Assembly: GCF_900177625.1 (NCBI RefSeq)
Contig: NZ_FXAU01000002.1
Location: forward strand, 333,707 to 397,706
Length of the DNA: 64,000 bases
Direction of reading: 5' to 3'
Source: Sphingobacterium psychroaquaticum
Lineage (GTDB): Bacteria; Bacteroidota; Bacteroidia; Sphingobacteriales; Sphingobacteriaceae
The notes under the pieces are model-generated. The model searched no databases. It had not been told where the DNA came from and saw nothing but the letters and a program-made list of their open reading frames with translations. Shown here piece after piece: positions 45,701 through 54,335 of the stretch (position 1 is its first letter; each line of letters opens with the position of its first letter). The position numbers were made by a program, and so were the translations under genes.

Positions 45701-46794
45701 AAAATATTTCCGTTGTTGCGAATCTAGAACCGTTTAAAGGACTACGTATAGACCTCAGCTCTTCGCGTATCGATAACTACAACTACTCCGCCGCGACAGA
45801 ATATAATGCCGTGACCGGAAACATCGAAAGTGTAACGCCGTATACTACCGGAAACTATAGCATTACACAAATTGCTATTAAGTCTGCTTTTAAAGACCAT
45901 AACGAGTTGTTCCGCATTTTTGAAGAGAATAGAGTAACCATTTCGGCTCGTTTAGCGGAACGTAATCTAAACTCGGTTGGTTTTGACAATGAAATGTTTG
46001 CGGATGGATATGGTAAAGCACAACAAGATGTGGTTATCAACTCTTTCCTTACTACATATTTAGGAAAAGACGTAAACAGCAGTTCATTAAATAAAATGCC
46101 TAAGTTCCCGCTTCCAAACTGGCGTATTTCTTATAACAGGTTAGCGAATGTTTTGGGCTTAACAGATTTTATCACGTCCCTTGCCATTACGCATGCATAT
46201 AACTCCTTGTACTCGGTGACAGGCTATAATTCAGTTCTGCGATACAAAGAAAATGATGGTATGCCTTCGGAACGCGATGTAAACGCCAACTTCCTTCCAA
46301 AATTCCAGTACGACCAAGTATCTATTATCGATCAGTTCGTACCCCTTATCGGATTGGACATTCGTTTCGCGAATAGCATATCAGCGACCTCGGAGCTCCG
46401 GAGAATGCGTAATATGAACTTCACCTTAGCAAATAGCCAAATGTCAATGTTGACGGAAAACTCATTTGTGCTGGGTATGGGCTACCGTAAGAGTAATGTC
46501 GGTATGCCATTTGGTTGGTTCAGCGATAAGAAATGGAGTAATGATGTAAACTTCAAATTAGATGTTGCAATCAACGATCGTAAAACAATTGTGTACCGTT
46601 CAGATTTGAACTCTGCAGAGATCTCGGCAGGTAATAAAAGTATTAGCTTTAACCCAACGCTGGACTATGTGATCAACCAGCAATATAATATTCAATTATT
46701 CTATAATTCCAACATTGTGAAACCATACACCTCGCAAAATTATGCGACTTCGTATACAAACTTTGGAGTGAACATCCGGATATTCTTCCAGTAG
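39772..46794 (+). CDS. sprA: type IX secretion system outer-membrane translocon SprA
   Basis: This 2340-residue protein is the SprA/Sov barrel through which T9SS cargo crosses the outer membrane. The size, the signal peptide (about 1-23, G-I-S-F-G-Y-A-Q) and long runs of Asn/Tyr/Arg-rich strands fit the 36-strand barrel. Segments such as G-K-I-G-E-R-V-K-L-N-A-N-F-N-S-R-A-Q-F and F-Y-G-E-F-A-Q-L-I-P-G-H-P are conserved in the family. The start is TTG; no in-frame ATG precedes the mature part. ruvA lies immediately upstream. The other T9SS core genes (porK-N, porV) are not in the window. Confidence 0.94.
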   Translation: MKKLFDITCVCLTLLLGISFGYAQRVTPANTPGADSLKVPYHFKDFPFLNLPKTYAPVSLTSPDNIQREVVYDTETQRYIIREKLGTKMYRPPIYMSLEEYKDYEFKRLKKNYWEELADKSMMEERKRRLIPVIEVNSPTFQKIFGGNTIEIIPRGSASILLSGQRNTNANPMFNEIQRKQWGFDFDQNIDLNLSGKIGERVKLNANFNSRAQFDFENQIRFDYVAKDDAILRRLEVGNVNMSLNSTLISGSESLFGVKAQLQFGKLMFTGLVSQQRSRQKEFTITNGSKDSEIDITLDNYEANQHYFLGQYFRDNYNNTLANAPILNTQINITQIEVWLSNRGNNYEEARDIMALMDLGEYTPYNSLITRGSARNPSTGIPGELTPNVSNNLKTLLGDNGRPSNSTFVQSFFAATGGTDNYEKLTYARKLIAGKDYFLNSKLGYISLLHPLNQDQVLSVAYRYILNGVEYQVGEFSTDIPVTPSNPTMLYTKLLKASTLKTELPTWDLMMKNIYSLNSYNISNNNFFLQIYRTEDETGANRPSMFEGQNTAGKTWLQLLSLDRLDQNQAANPDGLFDYMEGLTIDAKRGKIIFPVVEPFGKDLAARFESFETTLKEKYTFPELYTHTKVDAQQKFPNKNRFSLRGRYSSTSGTEFQLEGFNIRPNSVRVMAGGMRLEEGKDFYINYELGTLRIMNEAMVMSGAPITVSMEDDAMFGLQQKTLLGGRFDYAVNEKINVGATIMNLTEKPLTEKVNIGQEPMSNTMIGADISYNSPSRWLTRMVDKLPFLSTKEESQISFYGEFAQLIPGHPSGLNTANSKRGTTYVDDFENSVSYIDILGRNAWQISGTPRMFAESNLLNDLSYGYNRALLAYYNIDPIFYNRSSLTPSTINNQELSNHRVREVLEKEIFPYKESRTGGAIFINTLNLAFYPTLRGPYNYSTTGINSDGHFTSPKTKWGGIFRKLDQTDFEAENIEFLEMWMMDPTLTNTNKAGGDIFFNLGNISEDILKDGRKSLENAVPLTADLSQIDQTNWGYVVKNQPVVQAFDNNNANRLKQDVGLDGLSNREEASFFGNFLSQLQGILSPAAMNKVQSDPSSDDYQYFRASIFDTQAAGILERYQYYNGLEGNSRTNEQSLIDFGVETSANTLLPDGEDLNRDNTMNEIDEYYQYRFSTRPQDMIVGTNHIVDEVISEVTLANGNKEQVKWYKIRIPLADYDSKFGNVTDFKTIRYVRMFMTNFADTAVVRLGKLQFIRGEWRKYNGENVANKVISDPTLGVVPSDNSEFNVANINIEENGTRSPIPYVVPPGINRQVDWGNNNYNVQLNEQALSIDVKNLRDGYGRGAYRTTSHDFRPYGNLEMFIHAEGENLRDGDFRAFIRVGTDDKYNYYEYDLPLRITPFGTTSADIIWPEENRMLIKIKKLQDAKIARDAAVLNGSPWPIDIPFEYFDGNNKITIVGTPDISKVRYYMLGVKNPLKGSSTSTPLDDGRDLSGEFWFNELRLTDFDDRGGWAATARMDVKLADFANISFTGTKSTIGFGAISQPLNQRKRSDDLFFDISTNAEFGKFFHPRHGISIPFYFNYSRQVGTPEYDPYNPDIELNSALATLSNNRKDSLLRLVQDLTTRKAFSFMNVRKLKTDNDSPLRPWHIENFSASYAFSSYRHYDYNVANSIQKTYRAALDYNFSNPNVKFIEPFKNIKNRNLAIIRDFSFNLMPSLINFRIDVNRVYNENTMRDNSSDNVLPTYYNKNFNMSRIYGISWDLTKSLRLDFNATNYSIIDEPVGRIDGLKQDTMWTNFWKMGRTTDYNHMMNITYTLPINKIPYLEWVNVVTRYGTQFNWQSEPLLAIQNQDMNIGNSIQNNRTIQINPTLNFSNLYNRFKFFRDNTRSNSTGPKAILAQLLSAVRTINGAYTKNEGQFLPGYLPKTNLLGLDFDHNAPGFGFIFGSQSNILNKALQNSWISMDTLQNQRYTKTYAENISVVANLEPFKGLRIDLSSSRIDNYNYSAATEYNAVTGNIESVTPYTTGNYSITQIAIKSAFKDHNELFRIFEENRVTISARLAERNLNSVGFDNEMFADGYGKAQQDVVINSFLTTYLGKDVNSSSLNKMPKFPLPNWRISYNRLANVLGLTDFITSLAITHAYNSLYSVTGYNSVLRYKENDGMPSERDVNANFLPKFQYDQVSIIDQFVPLIGLDIRFANSISATSELRRMRNMNFTLANSQMSMLTENSFVLGMGYRKSNVGMPFGWFSDKKWSNDVNFKLDVAINDRKTIVYRSDLNSAEISAGNKSISFNPTLDYVINQQYNIQLFYNSNIVKPYTSQNYATSYTNFGVNIRIFFQ

Positions 46795-46825
46795 TAAACG
46801 GACTTGAACTAGAAAAACATCACAT

Positions 46826-46864
46826 AGAAAAGGTTGTCTGTTAAAAATAGGCAACCTTTTCTAT
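46826..46864 (+). terminator. terminator after sprA
   Basis: AGAAAAGGTTG (46826-46836) pairs with CAACCTTTTCT (46852-46862), extended inward by about three pairs including one G-U, with a 9-nt loop. The T-run is short and interrupted by C, so strength is uncertain. Confidence 0.7.
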
Positions 46865-46920
46865 ATAAAGAGCGCCCTACAAAGAAACCACTCCATGGTG
46901 TTTCCTAACAAAATATCAAT

Positions 46921-46928
46921 TAACTTTG
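46921..46928 (+). promoter_or_regulatory. -7 element TAACTTTG upstream of msrC
   Basis: An exact TAnnTTTG match 28 nt before the start codon. No TTG is at the usual distance. Confidence 0.5.
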
Positions 46929-46956
46929 TCTCAAATAAAAATCAAGCAACAACACC

Positions 46957-47424
46957 ATGGCAGAAGATTTAATCATCGCAACCGGCAGTAAAGAAGAACA
47001 ATATCAATTGCTTTTCAGACAGATTGAAGCCCTCCTTTCGGGTGAAACAGATTGTATTGCCAACATGGCTAATATCGCAGCCGCTTTAAAAGAACAATTC
47101 AATTTTTGGTGGGTAGGTTTCTATATCGTTCGCCAAGAAGAATTGGTTCTCGGTCCCTTCCAAGGACCAGTAGCTTGTACACGGATTGGTTACGGAAAGG
47201 GCGTATGTGGCTCCGCATGGAAAGATCAATCGACCCTTATTGTTCCCGATGTAGAACAATTCCCTGGGCATATTGCCTGTAGCTCTTTATCGCGATCGGA
47301 AATTGTAGTTCCCGTCATCAAAGAAGGCACCTGTGTTGCAGTGCTCGATGTCGACAGTGAACACCTTGATTTTTTTGACACGACGGATCAAAAATACTTA
47401 GAGAAGATTTGCGGCCTTATTTAA
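46957..47424 (+). CDS. msrC: free methionine-(R)-sulfoxide reductase (GAF domain)
   Basis: This 155-residue single GAF domain protein reduces free Met-R-sulfoxide. The three redox cysteines are Cys74 (V-A-C-T-R-I), Cys84 (G-V-C-G-S-A-W) and Cys108 (H-I-A-C-S-S), which correspond, with a constant offset of ten, to Cys84/94/118 of the Escherichia coli enzyme. Conserved W-W-V-G-F-Y and the metal-free binding pocket residues (S-R-S-E-I-V-V-P) are present. It converges on the WD40 gene with a 7-bp gap. Confidence 0.93.
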   Translation: MAEDLIIATGSKEEQYQLLFRQIEALLSGETDCIANMANIAAALKEQFNFWWVGFYIVRQEELVLGPFQGPVACTRIGYGKGVCGSAWKDQSTLIVPDVEQFPGHIACSSLSRSEIVVPVIKEGTCVAVLDVDSEHLDFFDTTDQKYLEKICGLI

Positions 47425-47431
47425 ACCGCAG

Positions 47432-48346
47432 TTAGGCAATCTCAACGCGCCATAATTTGATCAACTTGTCATCACCAGCCGTGATAAGTTGATTGCTGGC
47501 CGCATTATAGATTGCCGTATTGATAGAAAGACGATGGCTGTCGTAGCCACGCTCCATACTGATGTTTCGCAGTAGTGACAGCGTGTTCATATCCCAAAAT
47601 TTTATCGATTTATCTCTACTTACCGTAATAATTATATCGGAAGTCGGGTGCTTCAAGATGCCATAAACAGTGAACAAGTGTGGTGTCACCTGTTGTACAG
47701 GAGACAAACCAGATGGCACTAATTTGTGTAATACCGCATCGCGACCTCCTGAGAATATATTTTCTGCCGTTGCCAGCAATGCCGTAATAGACATACTATG
47801 TATTTTACGTCTATTTACTTCGCGAAAACTCGCACTCTCCAATTGGTACACATGCCCATCCTTATCTCCAAAATTCAAATATTTTCCATCGACTGAAGGT
47901 TCAATAGTACGGACAGTTGTATTTGAAACACGGAAATTATATACTAATTCGTAGGTATCTAAATTCCAGACATAGGCTACTCCGGCCTCTCCTATGGCAA
48001 GGAGTTCCTTCTTATCTTCTAAATGACGTAGAGCAAAGACAGCCCCCTTTTCCATATACAGCTTTTTCACTAACTGTTGCTTATCCACATCGACCAACCA
48101 TATTTCACTGTTCCGCATTCCGATAGCGAGGAGACCACTATCTTTCAACAAACATAACGCATAGACCGAAGCTGGCACCGCACAAAGTATACGGTTAAAC
48201 TTTCCTGTCGCTAAATCCCACTCCACGACGCCTCGATCATTTCCACCAGAATATAGCATAGTCTGATCTAAAGAATTTTCAAGGGCAAAAATTGGGTTTT
48301 GGTGCCCCGTCAATGTCATGACTAGAGAAACATTTAAATTATGCAT
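47432..48346 (-). CDS. WD40-repeat protein
   Basis: This 304-residue protein consists almost wholly of WD40 blades. G-H at the start of blades (L-T-G-H-Q-N-P-I-F-A) and K-F-W-D-M-N, K-L-W-R-V-E, V-E-W-D-L-A, Y-V-W-N-L-D at blade ends can be counted, so seven blades fit the length. No signal peptide, so cytoplasmic. Start at ATG 48346 is supported by a promoter whose -7 box overlaps the earlier in-frame start at 48373. Its role is unknown; a binding scaffold is the general expectation. Confidence 0.88.
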   Translation of the reverse strand: MHNLNVSLVMTLTGHQNPIFALENSLDQTMLYSGGNDRGVVEWDLATGKFNRILCAVPASVYALCLLKDSGLLAIGMRNSEIWLVDVDKQQLVKKLYMEKGAVFALRHLEDKKELLAIGEAGVAYVWNLDTYELVYNFRVSNTTVRTIEPSVDGKYLNFGDKDGHVYQLESASFREVNRRKIHSMSITALLATAENIFSGGRDAVLHKLVPSGLSPVQQVTPHLFTVYGILKHPTSDIIITVSRDKSIKFWDMNTLSLLRNISMERGYDSHRLSINTAIYNAASNQLITAGDDKLIKLWRVEIA

Positions 48347-48370
48347 AGTTGAATATAGGTAAGTGATAAA

Positions 48371-48401
48371 CAAATTTACCCAAATACAAGGGGATATGCA
48401 A
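48371..48401 (-). promoter_or_regulatory. consensus promoter of the WD40 gene
   Basis: On the minus strand, TTG (48399-48401), 20 nt, then TAAATTTG (48371-48378). The -7 box ends 24 nt before ATG 48346. Confidence 0.7.
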
Positions 48402-48453
48402 GGCTATAATTTTCTCACAATAAGGAAAATTATAGCAAGGAAACAACTTTTAC

Positions 48454-50109
48454 CTAATCTGCCGTTTGCACGAGTCGCAAAGAGAGTTTCTTTTTCAACC
48501 GTTGTTTGGCCTTCTTAACCCCTTCCGGAGAAATAGAAAGTTTATCGGCCAATTCTTTATTTGATAAATTCAAATAAAGCAACGCTAACAAGCGTAGATC
48601 CGACTCCGACAGTCCATCATACTTATCTCCTATCTCCACAAAAAAGTCCGGAAAATCAGCATCGAACAAATCTTTAAAATCGCCCCAGTTCCGATCGTTC
48701 ATTAAATTTAAATCTAAATGATCACGGAGCTCTTTACTCACTAAGACAGCTGGGCTATTTTGTACAGCGTAAGGTTTCTTACTGTGGATTATGGTAGACA
48801 CATCATATCGTTCCGTATTTTCTGGCTCTAAAACAGGTTCCTCTTTAATCAGTATATTCTTTCTATTACGTAGAAAATAGAGTAAGCCAACGACTGCTCC
48901 ACCAGCAACCAACACCAATAGACATAAAAGAATAATTTTATTACGTCGGCTTTCCGAATATAAAGCCTGAAATTTCTGTTTCTCTTCCGCTAGCTTCATC
49001 GCATCAATAGCCGCTTCATTTTCGAAAGATATCGCTAAACTATTGTAGTGGTTATACTGTTTTAACGTTTCCAGCAATTCACTTTCCAAACCGAGCTTAT
49101 TGAGTAATTTCACTTTGAGATTAAACATTTCGGATAGCGCCATATAGCGTGCTGGTTTACGTTCCATCTTATCCAAATACTCATTCGTCCGTAGGAGCGC
49201 CTTATCATAGTCTCCCATGATATAGTATGTCTCAGCTATTTTTTTTAACGAACCCAAAGCCGACTGGACATCGCCCCAGGATTTAGAATTGTAATTATAA
49301 TCAACAAAGAAATGTTTCAGTGCTTCACCGTGGTTATTCTGCCGAGCAAATACGTTGCCCATATTACCGTAGGATATTCCCATCCAAGCGGAGTCTACTG
49401 CTACTTTAGACTTCTCGTAAACTATTTTAAAATATGAATTCGCTTGCTCATAATCCCCCTCAATCGTCGCAATCAAGCCTAGGGTATTCATCGTGTTAAA
49501 ATACTCGCGATCGTTTAGACGTGTTTCATATTTAAGAACCTGCTGCAACGCATCTCGTGAAAGCTCATACTCCTTGATGTCATAAAAATACCGCCCCATT
49601 GTAATGTAGTATTGCCATACCCCGGAAATAGACTTCTCGCCATACTTGTCGATAAGCAATAGTACTTCCCGAAAATAACCATATGAAACAGACTTCCTTG
49701 CATAGGTAAAGTAATAATTTGCCAAGGCATAAAGTTGTCTTACATGTTGGTCATTCAAAGCATTATCTCGTGCAAACTGAACCGCCGTTTCGTGGTAATT
49801 TGTAGATAAAGCATTCAGGCTATCGTTAACTATGGAATAATAATGCGCCAGTGTCTCGTAATAGGTACACACAAGCACTTTATCACTCTTCTTTTTAGAA
49901 AGATCACGAATAAATTGAATATGCTCAAGCGCTTGTTTCGGAGAGCTTTTTTCTAAATCTCCGCGTAAGATTCCGTATGCTTTAGCTCCACTTTGATTCG
50001 AAGGAACAAAGGCCAAAGAATCATATGGATTTTCTAAAGTGTGATTCGCAGAAAGGAAACCACTCCAAGCCGCAAATAGGAATAACAAAACAAATCTAAG
50101 CGTATTCAT
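48454..50109 (-). CDS. TPR-containing membrane protein with C-terminal LuxR-type HTH
   Basis: This 551-residue protein has a signal peptide (M-N-T-L-R-F-V-L-L-F-L-F-A-A-W-S-G-F-L-S-A) and a periplasmic tetratricopeptide region (about 60-360; e.g. Y-E-L-S-R-D-A-L-Q-Q-V-L-K-Y-E, G-N-M-G-N-V-F-A-R-Q). One membrane helix follows (I-I-L-L-C-L-L-V-L-V-A-G-G-A-V-V-G-L-L). The cytoplasmic C-terminus ends in a helix-turn-helix (L-S-N-K-E-L-A-D-K-L-S-I-S-P-E-G-V-K-K-A). This one-piece sensor design is common in Bacteroidota. Target genes and signal unknown. Confidence 0.88.
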   Translation of the reverse strand: MNTLRFVLLFLFAAWSGFLSANHTLENPYDSLAFVPSNQSGAKAYGILRGDLEKSSPKQALEHIQFIRDLSKKKSDKVLVCTYYETLAHYYSIVNDSLNALSTNYHETAVQFARDNALNDQHVRQLYALANYYFTYARKSVSYGYFREVLLLIDKYGEKSISGVWQYYITMGRYFYDIKEYELSRDALQQVLKYETRLNDREYFNTMNTLGLIATIEGDYEQANSYFKIVYEKSKVAVDSAWMGISYGNMGNVFARQNNHGEALKHFFVDYNYNSKSWGDVQSALGSLKKIAETYYIMGDYDKALLRTNEYLDKMERKPARYMALSEMFNLKVKLLNKLGLESELLETLKQYNHYNSLAISFENEAAIDAMKLAEEKQKFQALYSESRRNKIILLCLLVLVAGGAVVGLLYFLRNRKNILIKEEPVLEPENTERYDVSTIIHSKKPYAVQNSPAVLVSKELRDHLDLNLMNDRNWGDFKDLFDADFPDFFVEIGDKYDGLSESDLRLLALLYLNLSNKELADKLSISPEGVKKAKQRLKKKLSLRLVQTAD

Positions 50110-50249
50110 AAAAGGGTAAATCACAAGCTTCAACCAACAAAAAAATTAAGGTCACTCATGCAGCTGTAAATATCACGAAATTTTTTGCTTTATAAAAAAA
50201 AATCGATGGACAAAGACGGGACAATGCAAAAAAACAGGGGACAAGACAA

Positions 50250-50278
50250 TAAAAAAGCCCAATATAAAAAATTGGGCT
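50250..50278 (-). terminator. terminator after hisIE
   Basis: AGCCCAAT (50256-50263) pairs with ATTGGGCT (50271-50278) over a 7-nt loop. On the minus strand it runs into a T-tract. It closes the his operon. Confidence 0.88.
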
Positions 50279-50303
50279 CCTTAATTTTTGTAACAATCCA
50301 AAT

Positions 50304-50888
50304 TTATTGGTGTCTTCCTTCAAGTTTTTTAGCTATCACTTCCAGATTAAGTCCTTTTTCTCGGAGCAATACGATTAAGTGAAACAATAAATCGGAGGTT
50401 TCATTAATAAAATCATGTTCGGTCTCAGCCAAAGCAGCAATAACAGTCTCAACAGCCTCTTCTCCAACTTTCTGCGCAATTTTATTTATACCACGCTCTC
50501 GTAATCGGTGCACATAAGACTCCTCAGAGGACTCCACGTATCGCTGTTGAACAATTCGCTCTAATTGAAGCAGAAAATTTTGATTATATGCCGTATTGAA
50601 GCAACTGCGACTTCCTGTATGGCACGTAGGGCCTGCCGGTATAACTTTGATCAGCAGCGTGTCATTGTCACAATCAACAGCCGAGGAAACCATCGTCAAA
50701 AAATTCCCACTCTCCTCCCCCTTTGTCCACAGTCTGTTTTTGCTTCTGGAAAAAAAGGTAACCTTACCATCTGCCTGAGTTTTTTCCCAAGCTTCTTCAT
50801 TCATATAGCCAAGCATCAATACTTCCAGCGTTTGATTATCTTGTATAACAACAGGGATTAAACCATCCCCTTTTTTAAAATCTAACAT
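50304..50888 (-). CDS. hisIE: bifunctional phosphoribosyl-AMP cyclohydrolase / phosphoribosyl-ATP pyrophosphatase
   Basis: This 194-residue fusion catalyses the second and third steps of histidine synthesis. The HisI part (about 1-105) shows the F-S-R-S-K-N-R-L-W-T-K-G-E-E-S-G motif, the metal-binding D-C-D-N-D-T and C-H-T-G-S-R-S-C-F. The HisE part (about 110-194) shows Q-K-V-G-E-E-A-V-E-T-V-I-A-A. It is the last gene of the operon and is separated from hisF by a heptamer-repeat array. Confidence 0.95.
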   Translation of the reverse strand: MLDFKKGDGLIPVVIQDNQTLEVLMLGYMNEEAWEKTQADGKVTFFSRSKNRLWTKGEESGNFLTMVSSAVDCDNDTLLIKVIPAGPTCHTGSRSCFNTAYNQNFLLQLERIVQQRYVESSEESYVHRLRERGINKIAQKVGEEAVETVIAALAETEHDFINETSDLLFHLIVLLREKGLNLEVIAKKLEGRHQ

Positions 50889-50900
50889 AGTTGTTAATTT

Positions 50901-51041
50901 AGTACGGAGTACGGAGTACTAAGTACGGAATATCTTTTTTGTGCAAAACACTAAGCAAAAATAATAAATACTTTGTACTAATTTCAATAAGCACTCCATA
51001 CTCTCCACTTTGCACTCAGTACGATCTACTTTCTATCTCAC
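50901..51041. repeat. heptamer-periodic intergenic repeat between hisF and hisIE
   Basis: Four AGTACNN 7-mers start at 50901, 50908, 50915 and 50922. ACTNNNN 7-mers face them at 50970 and 50977, then at 50993, 51000, 51007, 51014, (51021, ACG) and 51028. The array fills most of the intergenic gap and reaches the hisF stop codon. It matches the layout of the array at 2-158 but with AGTAC in place of AGTAG. Confidence 0.8.
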
Positions 51042-51785
51042 CACAACACCTGCCGTGCGCAGTGTTTGTTTCAAATCTGGAATCAATATTTCTCCATAAT
51101 GAAACACCGAAGCGGCTAAAGCCGCGTCTACGCCAGCCTTTTCAAACACATCTACAAAATGTTGCTGACTTCCTGCGCCGCCTGATGCAATGAGTGGTAT
51201 ATGTACCATTGCATTGACCTTAGCTAAAAAAGTCGTATCAAACCCATCTTTTGTACCGTCGTGGTCCATGGACGTTAATAGAATCTCTCCAGCTCCACGC
51301 TCCTCTGCTTCCTGCAACCAATTTAATGTTTCTATTTCCGTTCGTTCACGCCCACCACGTAGGTGAATCAACTGCTTGCCATCCACTAATCTAGTATCGG
51401 CCGCAATTACCACAAATTGACGCCCAAAAGCACGTGCAAAATCATCAATCAGCTTCGGATTTCGAACCGCAGCGGAATTAATCGAAATTTTATCTGCTCC
51501 TGCATTCAACAGGATGTCGGCATCTTTAACTTCATTTATACCGCCACCAATCGTAAACGGAATGTTTACTTGACGCGCAACAGCCTTGACAAGATCTATC
51601 GTCGTCTTACGGTTCTCGTGCGTAGCCGTAATATCCAAGAAAACCAACTCATCGGCCCCTTGCTGTGAATACTGCCAAGCTAATTCAACGGGGTCACCAG
51701 CATCACGCAAGTCCACAAAATTAACTCCCTTTACTGTCCTGCCATCTTTGACATCCAGACAAGGGATAATACGCTTTGCTAACAT
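51033..51785 (-). CDS. hisF: imidazole glycerol phosphate synthase, cyclase subunit
   Basis: This 250-residue TIM barrel closes the imidazole ring using ammonia delivered by HisH and releases [25 protein letters not shown] is the family signature with the catalytic Asp11. The second catalytic Asp lies in [12 protein letters not shown]. Phosphate-binding G-G-G-I and A-S-G-G-A-G loops are present. Stop codon overlaps the heptamer repeat. Confidence 0.97.
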   Translation of the reverse strand: MLAKRIIPCLDVKDGRTVKGVNFVDLRDAGDPVELAWQYSQQGADELVFLDITATHENRKTTIDLVKAVARQVNIPFTIGGGINEVKDADILLNAGADKISINSAAVRNPKLIDDFARAFGRQFVVIAADTRLVDGKQLIHLRGGRERTEIETLNWLQEAEERGAGEILLTSMDHDGTKDGFDTTFLAKVNAMVHIPLIASGGAGSQQHFVDVFEKAGVDAALAASVFHYGEILIPDLKQTLRTAGVVVR

Positions 51786-51786
51786 C

Positions 51787-52539
51787 TTAGAACCTAATTA
51801 AAGACTTTAAATTCCAATCTTTAATCTCATCAATAGAAATCTTGTTCTCGTAAATTGCTTTTCCAACCACACAAGACTCCATATTGCCGAGCTCCTGTAA
51901 AGCCTCGATATCTTTCATTGAACTGATGCCACCCGAGCCAATCAACTTAATAATTGGCGAATGCGCTAACAATTTCTTATATAGATCCACGCCAGCACCA
52001 GCCAGTTTACCGTCCTTACTAATATCAGTGCATAAGAAACGGAAGAAACCTAATTCTAAACATTTATCGATATAGGAAACCAATTTAATAGGTGAACTTT
52101 CTTGCCAACCTGAATACTTAATCACTTCATCCAAGACATCAATAGCAATAACAATATGATCAGCGTACTTTACACGTCCTTCGTTGAGCGAGCTTAGTTC
52201 CTCCAGAAAAGATGGATTTGTGATCGCTTGGGTTCCCACAATTACACGATAAACGCCCGCATCAACCAGCTCTTTAACTTTCTCAATACTACGCACACCT
52301 CCTCCATATTGTACTTTCATATCCGTTTTATGGATGATATCAAACAAGTACTTTTGATTCGAGAAATCTCCTTTAGCACCGTTCAAATCAATAATATGAA
52401 CGATCTCCGTACCATTCGCATGATACTTAGCAATTTGCTCTTCCAATGAAATATCATAGGTTGTTACATCATCATAGTTACCTTCGCGCAGGCGAACAAC
52501 CTTCTTATCTAATACATCAATAGCGGGAATTATATACAT
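51787..52539 (-). CDS. hisA: ProFAR isomerase HisA
   Basis: This 250-residue TIM barrel isomerises ProFAR to PRFAR. It begins [17 protein letters not shown] with the catalytic Asp8. V-Q-Y-G-G-G-V-R-S and L-I-G-S-G-G-I-S-S are the two phosphate loops. The C-terminal part has [12 protein letters not shown] with the second Asp. One base separates it from hisF. Confidence 0.96.
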   Translation of the reverse strand: MYIIPAIDVLDKKVVRLREGNYDDVTTYDISLEEQIAKYHANGTEIVHIIDLNGAKGDFSNQKYLFDIIHKTDMKVQYGGGVRSIEKVKELVDAGVYRVIVGTQAITNPSFLEELSSLNEGRVKYADHIVIAIDVLDEVIKYSGWQESSPIKLVSYIDKCLELGFFRFLCTDISKDGKLAGAGVDLYKKLLAHSPIIKLIGSGGISSMKDIEALQELGNMESCVVGKAIYENKISIDEIKDWNLKSLIRF

Positions 52540-52565
52540 ACAGTAAAATTAAAATCAGTTAAACA

Positions 52566-53156
52566 TTAAATCCGGGAAAAGTTAAGCAATAACTGCTCTC
52601 CGTCCTTACCCGATTTTTCAGGGTGAAACTGCACCCCATAAAAATTATTCTTTTGTATGGCAGCAGAAAAATCTACGCCATAACGACATACAGCACTAGT
52701 AAAATCAGCCTCATATTCAATAAAATAAGAGTGCACAAAGTAAAAATAGGCATTATCCTCAATACCTTGAAAAAGAGTCGAGCCATTTTGTATTTGTATG
52801 CTGTTCCAGCCCATGTGTGGTACTTTCTCCGTAACGCGGCCACCGAAGTGTAACGTTTTTAAAGGCACAATTTTCAACAAATCTGCATTTCCTTCCTCCG
52901 AAAACGATGTTAAAAGCTGCATGCCCACACAAATTCCTAGAACAGGTTTCTCTAATGATGCAATATAAGATGAAAGTCCAGACTGAACTAACTTTTCCAT
53001 TGCAGCACCAGCATGCCCGACACCCGGAATAATAATGCGATCGTACAGATCCAAATCTGACGCCTCATTAACCATACCGTAGCCAATACCAACTCGATCT
53101 AACGCTGCCGTTAAAGAGAAGATATTACCAGCTCCATAATTTACAATCCCTATCAT
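52566..53156 (-). CDS. hisH: imidazole glycerol phosphate synthase, glutaminase subunit
   Basis: This 196-residue class I glutamine amidotransferase supplies ammonia to HisF. It shows M-I-G-I-V-N-Y-G-A-G-N-I-F-S, the nucleophile in L-G-I-C-V-G-M-Q-L-L, and the His/Glu pair in V-Q-F-H-P-E-K-S-G. Its partner subunit hisF is two genes downstream. Confidence 0.97.
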   Translation of the reverse strand: MIGIVNYGAGNIFSLTAALDRVGIGYGMVNEASDLDLYDRIIIPGVGHAGAAMEKLVQSGLSSYIASLEKPVLGICVGMQLLTSFSEEGNADLLKIVPLKTLHFGGRVTEKVPHMGWNSIQIQNGSTLFQGIEDNAYFYFVHSYFIEYEADFTSAVCRYGVDFSAAIQKNNFYGVQFHPEKSGKDGEQLLLNFSRI

Positions 53157-53165
53157 ACGTACCTC

Positions 53166-54305
53166 CTACAATACTCCTTTTGTACTTGGCAGTTGCATAT
53201 TATCCGCATCACGTCGCACTGCTTTTTTTATAGATTTGGCAAAAGCTTTAAAGATTGCTTCAATTTTATGATGCTCATTTTCGCCTTCTGCCTTAATATT
53301 CAGATTAGCTTTCGCTGCATCCGAAAATGACTTAAAAAAGTGAAAGAACATCTCGGTCGGCATATCACCTATCTTTTCACGTTTGAACGCTGCATCCCAA
53401 ACAATCCAATTCCGCCCCCCAAAGTCAATGGCCACTTGCGCCAAACAGTCATCCATGGGTAATGTGTATGCGTATCGCTCGATACCACGTTTATTGCCTA
53501 ACACCTGAAGAAATAACTCGCCTAAAGCAATACCTGTATCTTCAATCGTATGATGCTCATCAATATGTAAATCTCCCTTAGCTTTAACAGTGAGATCCAA
53601 TGCCCCATGTCGCGCTATTTGATCCAACATATGGTCAAAGAAAGGAAGCCCTGTATCGATCGACGATTTTCCTGAGCCATCCAAATTAACAGCGACAAAA
53701 ATATCCGTCTCATTGGTTTTACGGTGATGCTCTCCGCTTCGAGTTCCTAATTTCAAAAACTCATAAACGGCTTTCCAATCTGTTGTTTCCAAAGCCACAT
53801 CGGCAGGATCAATGGATAAGTTTTCCGCCTGACCAAGACCATCGTCACTACGCAACCAAATAGCCTTAGCCCCCAAATTATGGGCAAGTTTCACATCATT
53901 GATTCGGTCACCGATCACGAAAGATTCACTCAAATTATAAGTATCGGCATCAAAATATCCTTTCAGCATACCAATACCAGGTTTTCGGGTGTCGGCATTT
54001 TCATGCGGAAAAGTACGGTCTATATGTTCCTCCGCAAAGACAACACCTTCCCCTTTGAAGGTGTCAATAACGAAATGGTGAACGGGCCAAAAATTCTCCT
54101 CTGGGTGGGAGGATGTCCCTAATCCATCTTGATTGGAAACAAGAATCAATTCAAAATCAAGTTCCTTTGCAATCTTAGGTAAATATTGTAATGCACCGGG
54201 ATAGAACTTCAGCTTGGCAAAAGAATCAATCTGCTCATCTGCCGGTTCTAAAATCAAGGTGCCATCACGATCTATAAACAATACTCTTTTCACTAAATCA
54301 GGCAT
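53166..54305 (-). CDS. hisB: bifunctional histidinol-phosphatase / imidazoleglycerol-phosphate dehydratase
   Basis: This 379-residue fusion has an N-terminal HAD phosphatase (about 1-165; [10 protein letters not shown] with Asp12 and Asp14) and a C-terminal IGP dehydratase (about 190-379; [27 protein letters not shown], with metal-binding His clusters, and [12 protein letters not shown]). The same fusion occurs in enteric bacteria and many Bacteroidota. Confidence 0.96.
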   Translation of the reverse strand: MPDLVKRVLFIDRDGTLILEPADEQIDSFAKLKFYPGALQYLPKIAKELDFELILVSNQDGLGTSSHPEENFWPVHHFVIDTFKGEGVVFAEEHIDRTFPHENADTRKPGIGMLKGYFDADTYNLSESFVIGDRINDVKLAHNLGAKAIWLRSDDGLGQAENLSIDPADVALETTDWKAVYEFLKLGTRSGEHHRKTNETDIFVAVNLDGSGKSSIDTGLPFFDHMLDQIARHGALDLTVKAKGDLHIDEHHTIEDTGIALGELFLQVLGNKRGIERYAYTLPMDDCLAQVAIDFGGRNWIVWDAAFKREKIGDMPTEMFFHFFKSFSDAAKANLNIKAEGENEHHKIEAIFKAFAKSIKKAVRRDADNMQLPSTKGVL

Positions 54306-54335
54306 AATTTCCGTGGTAAATATTTTGTAGTCTTT

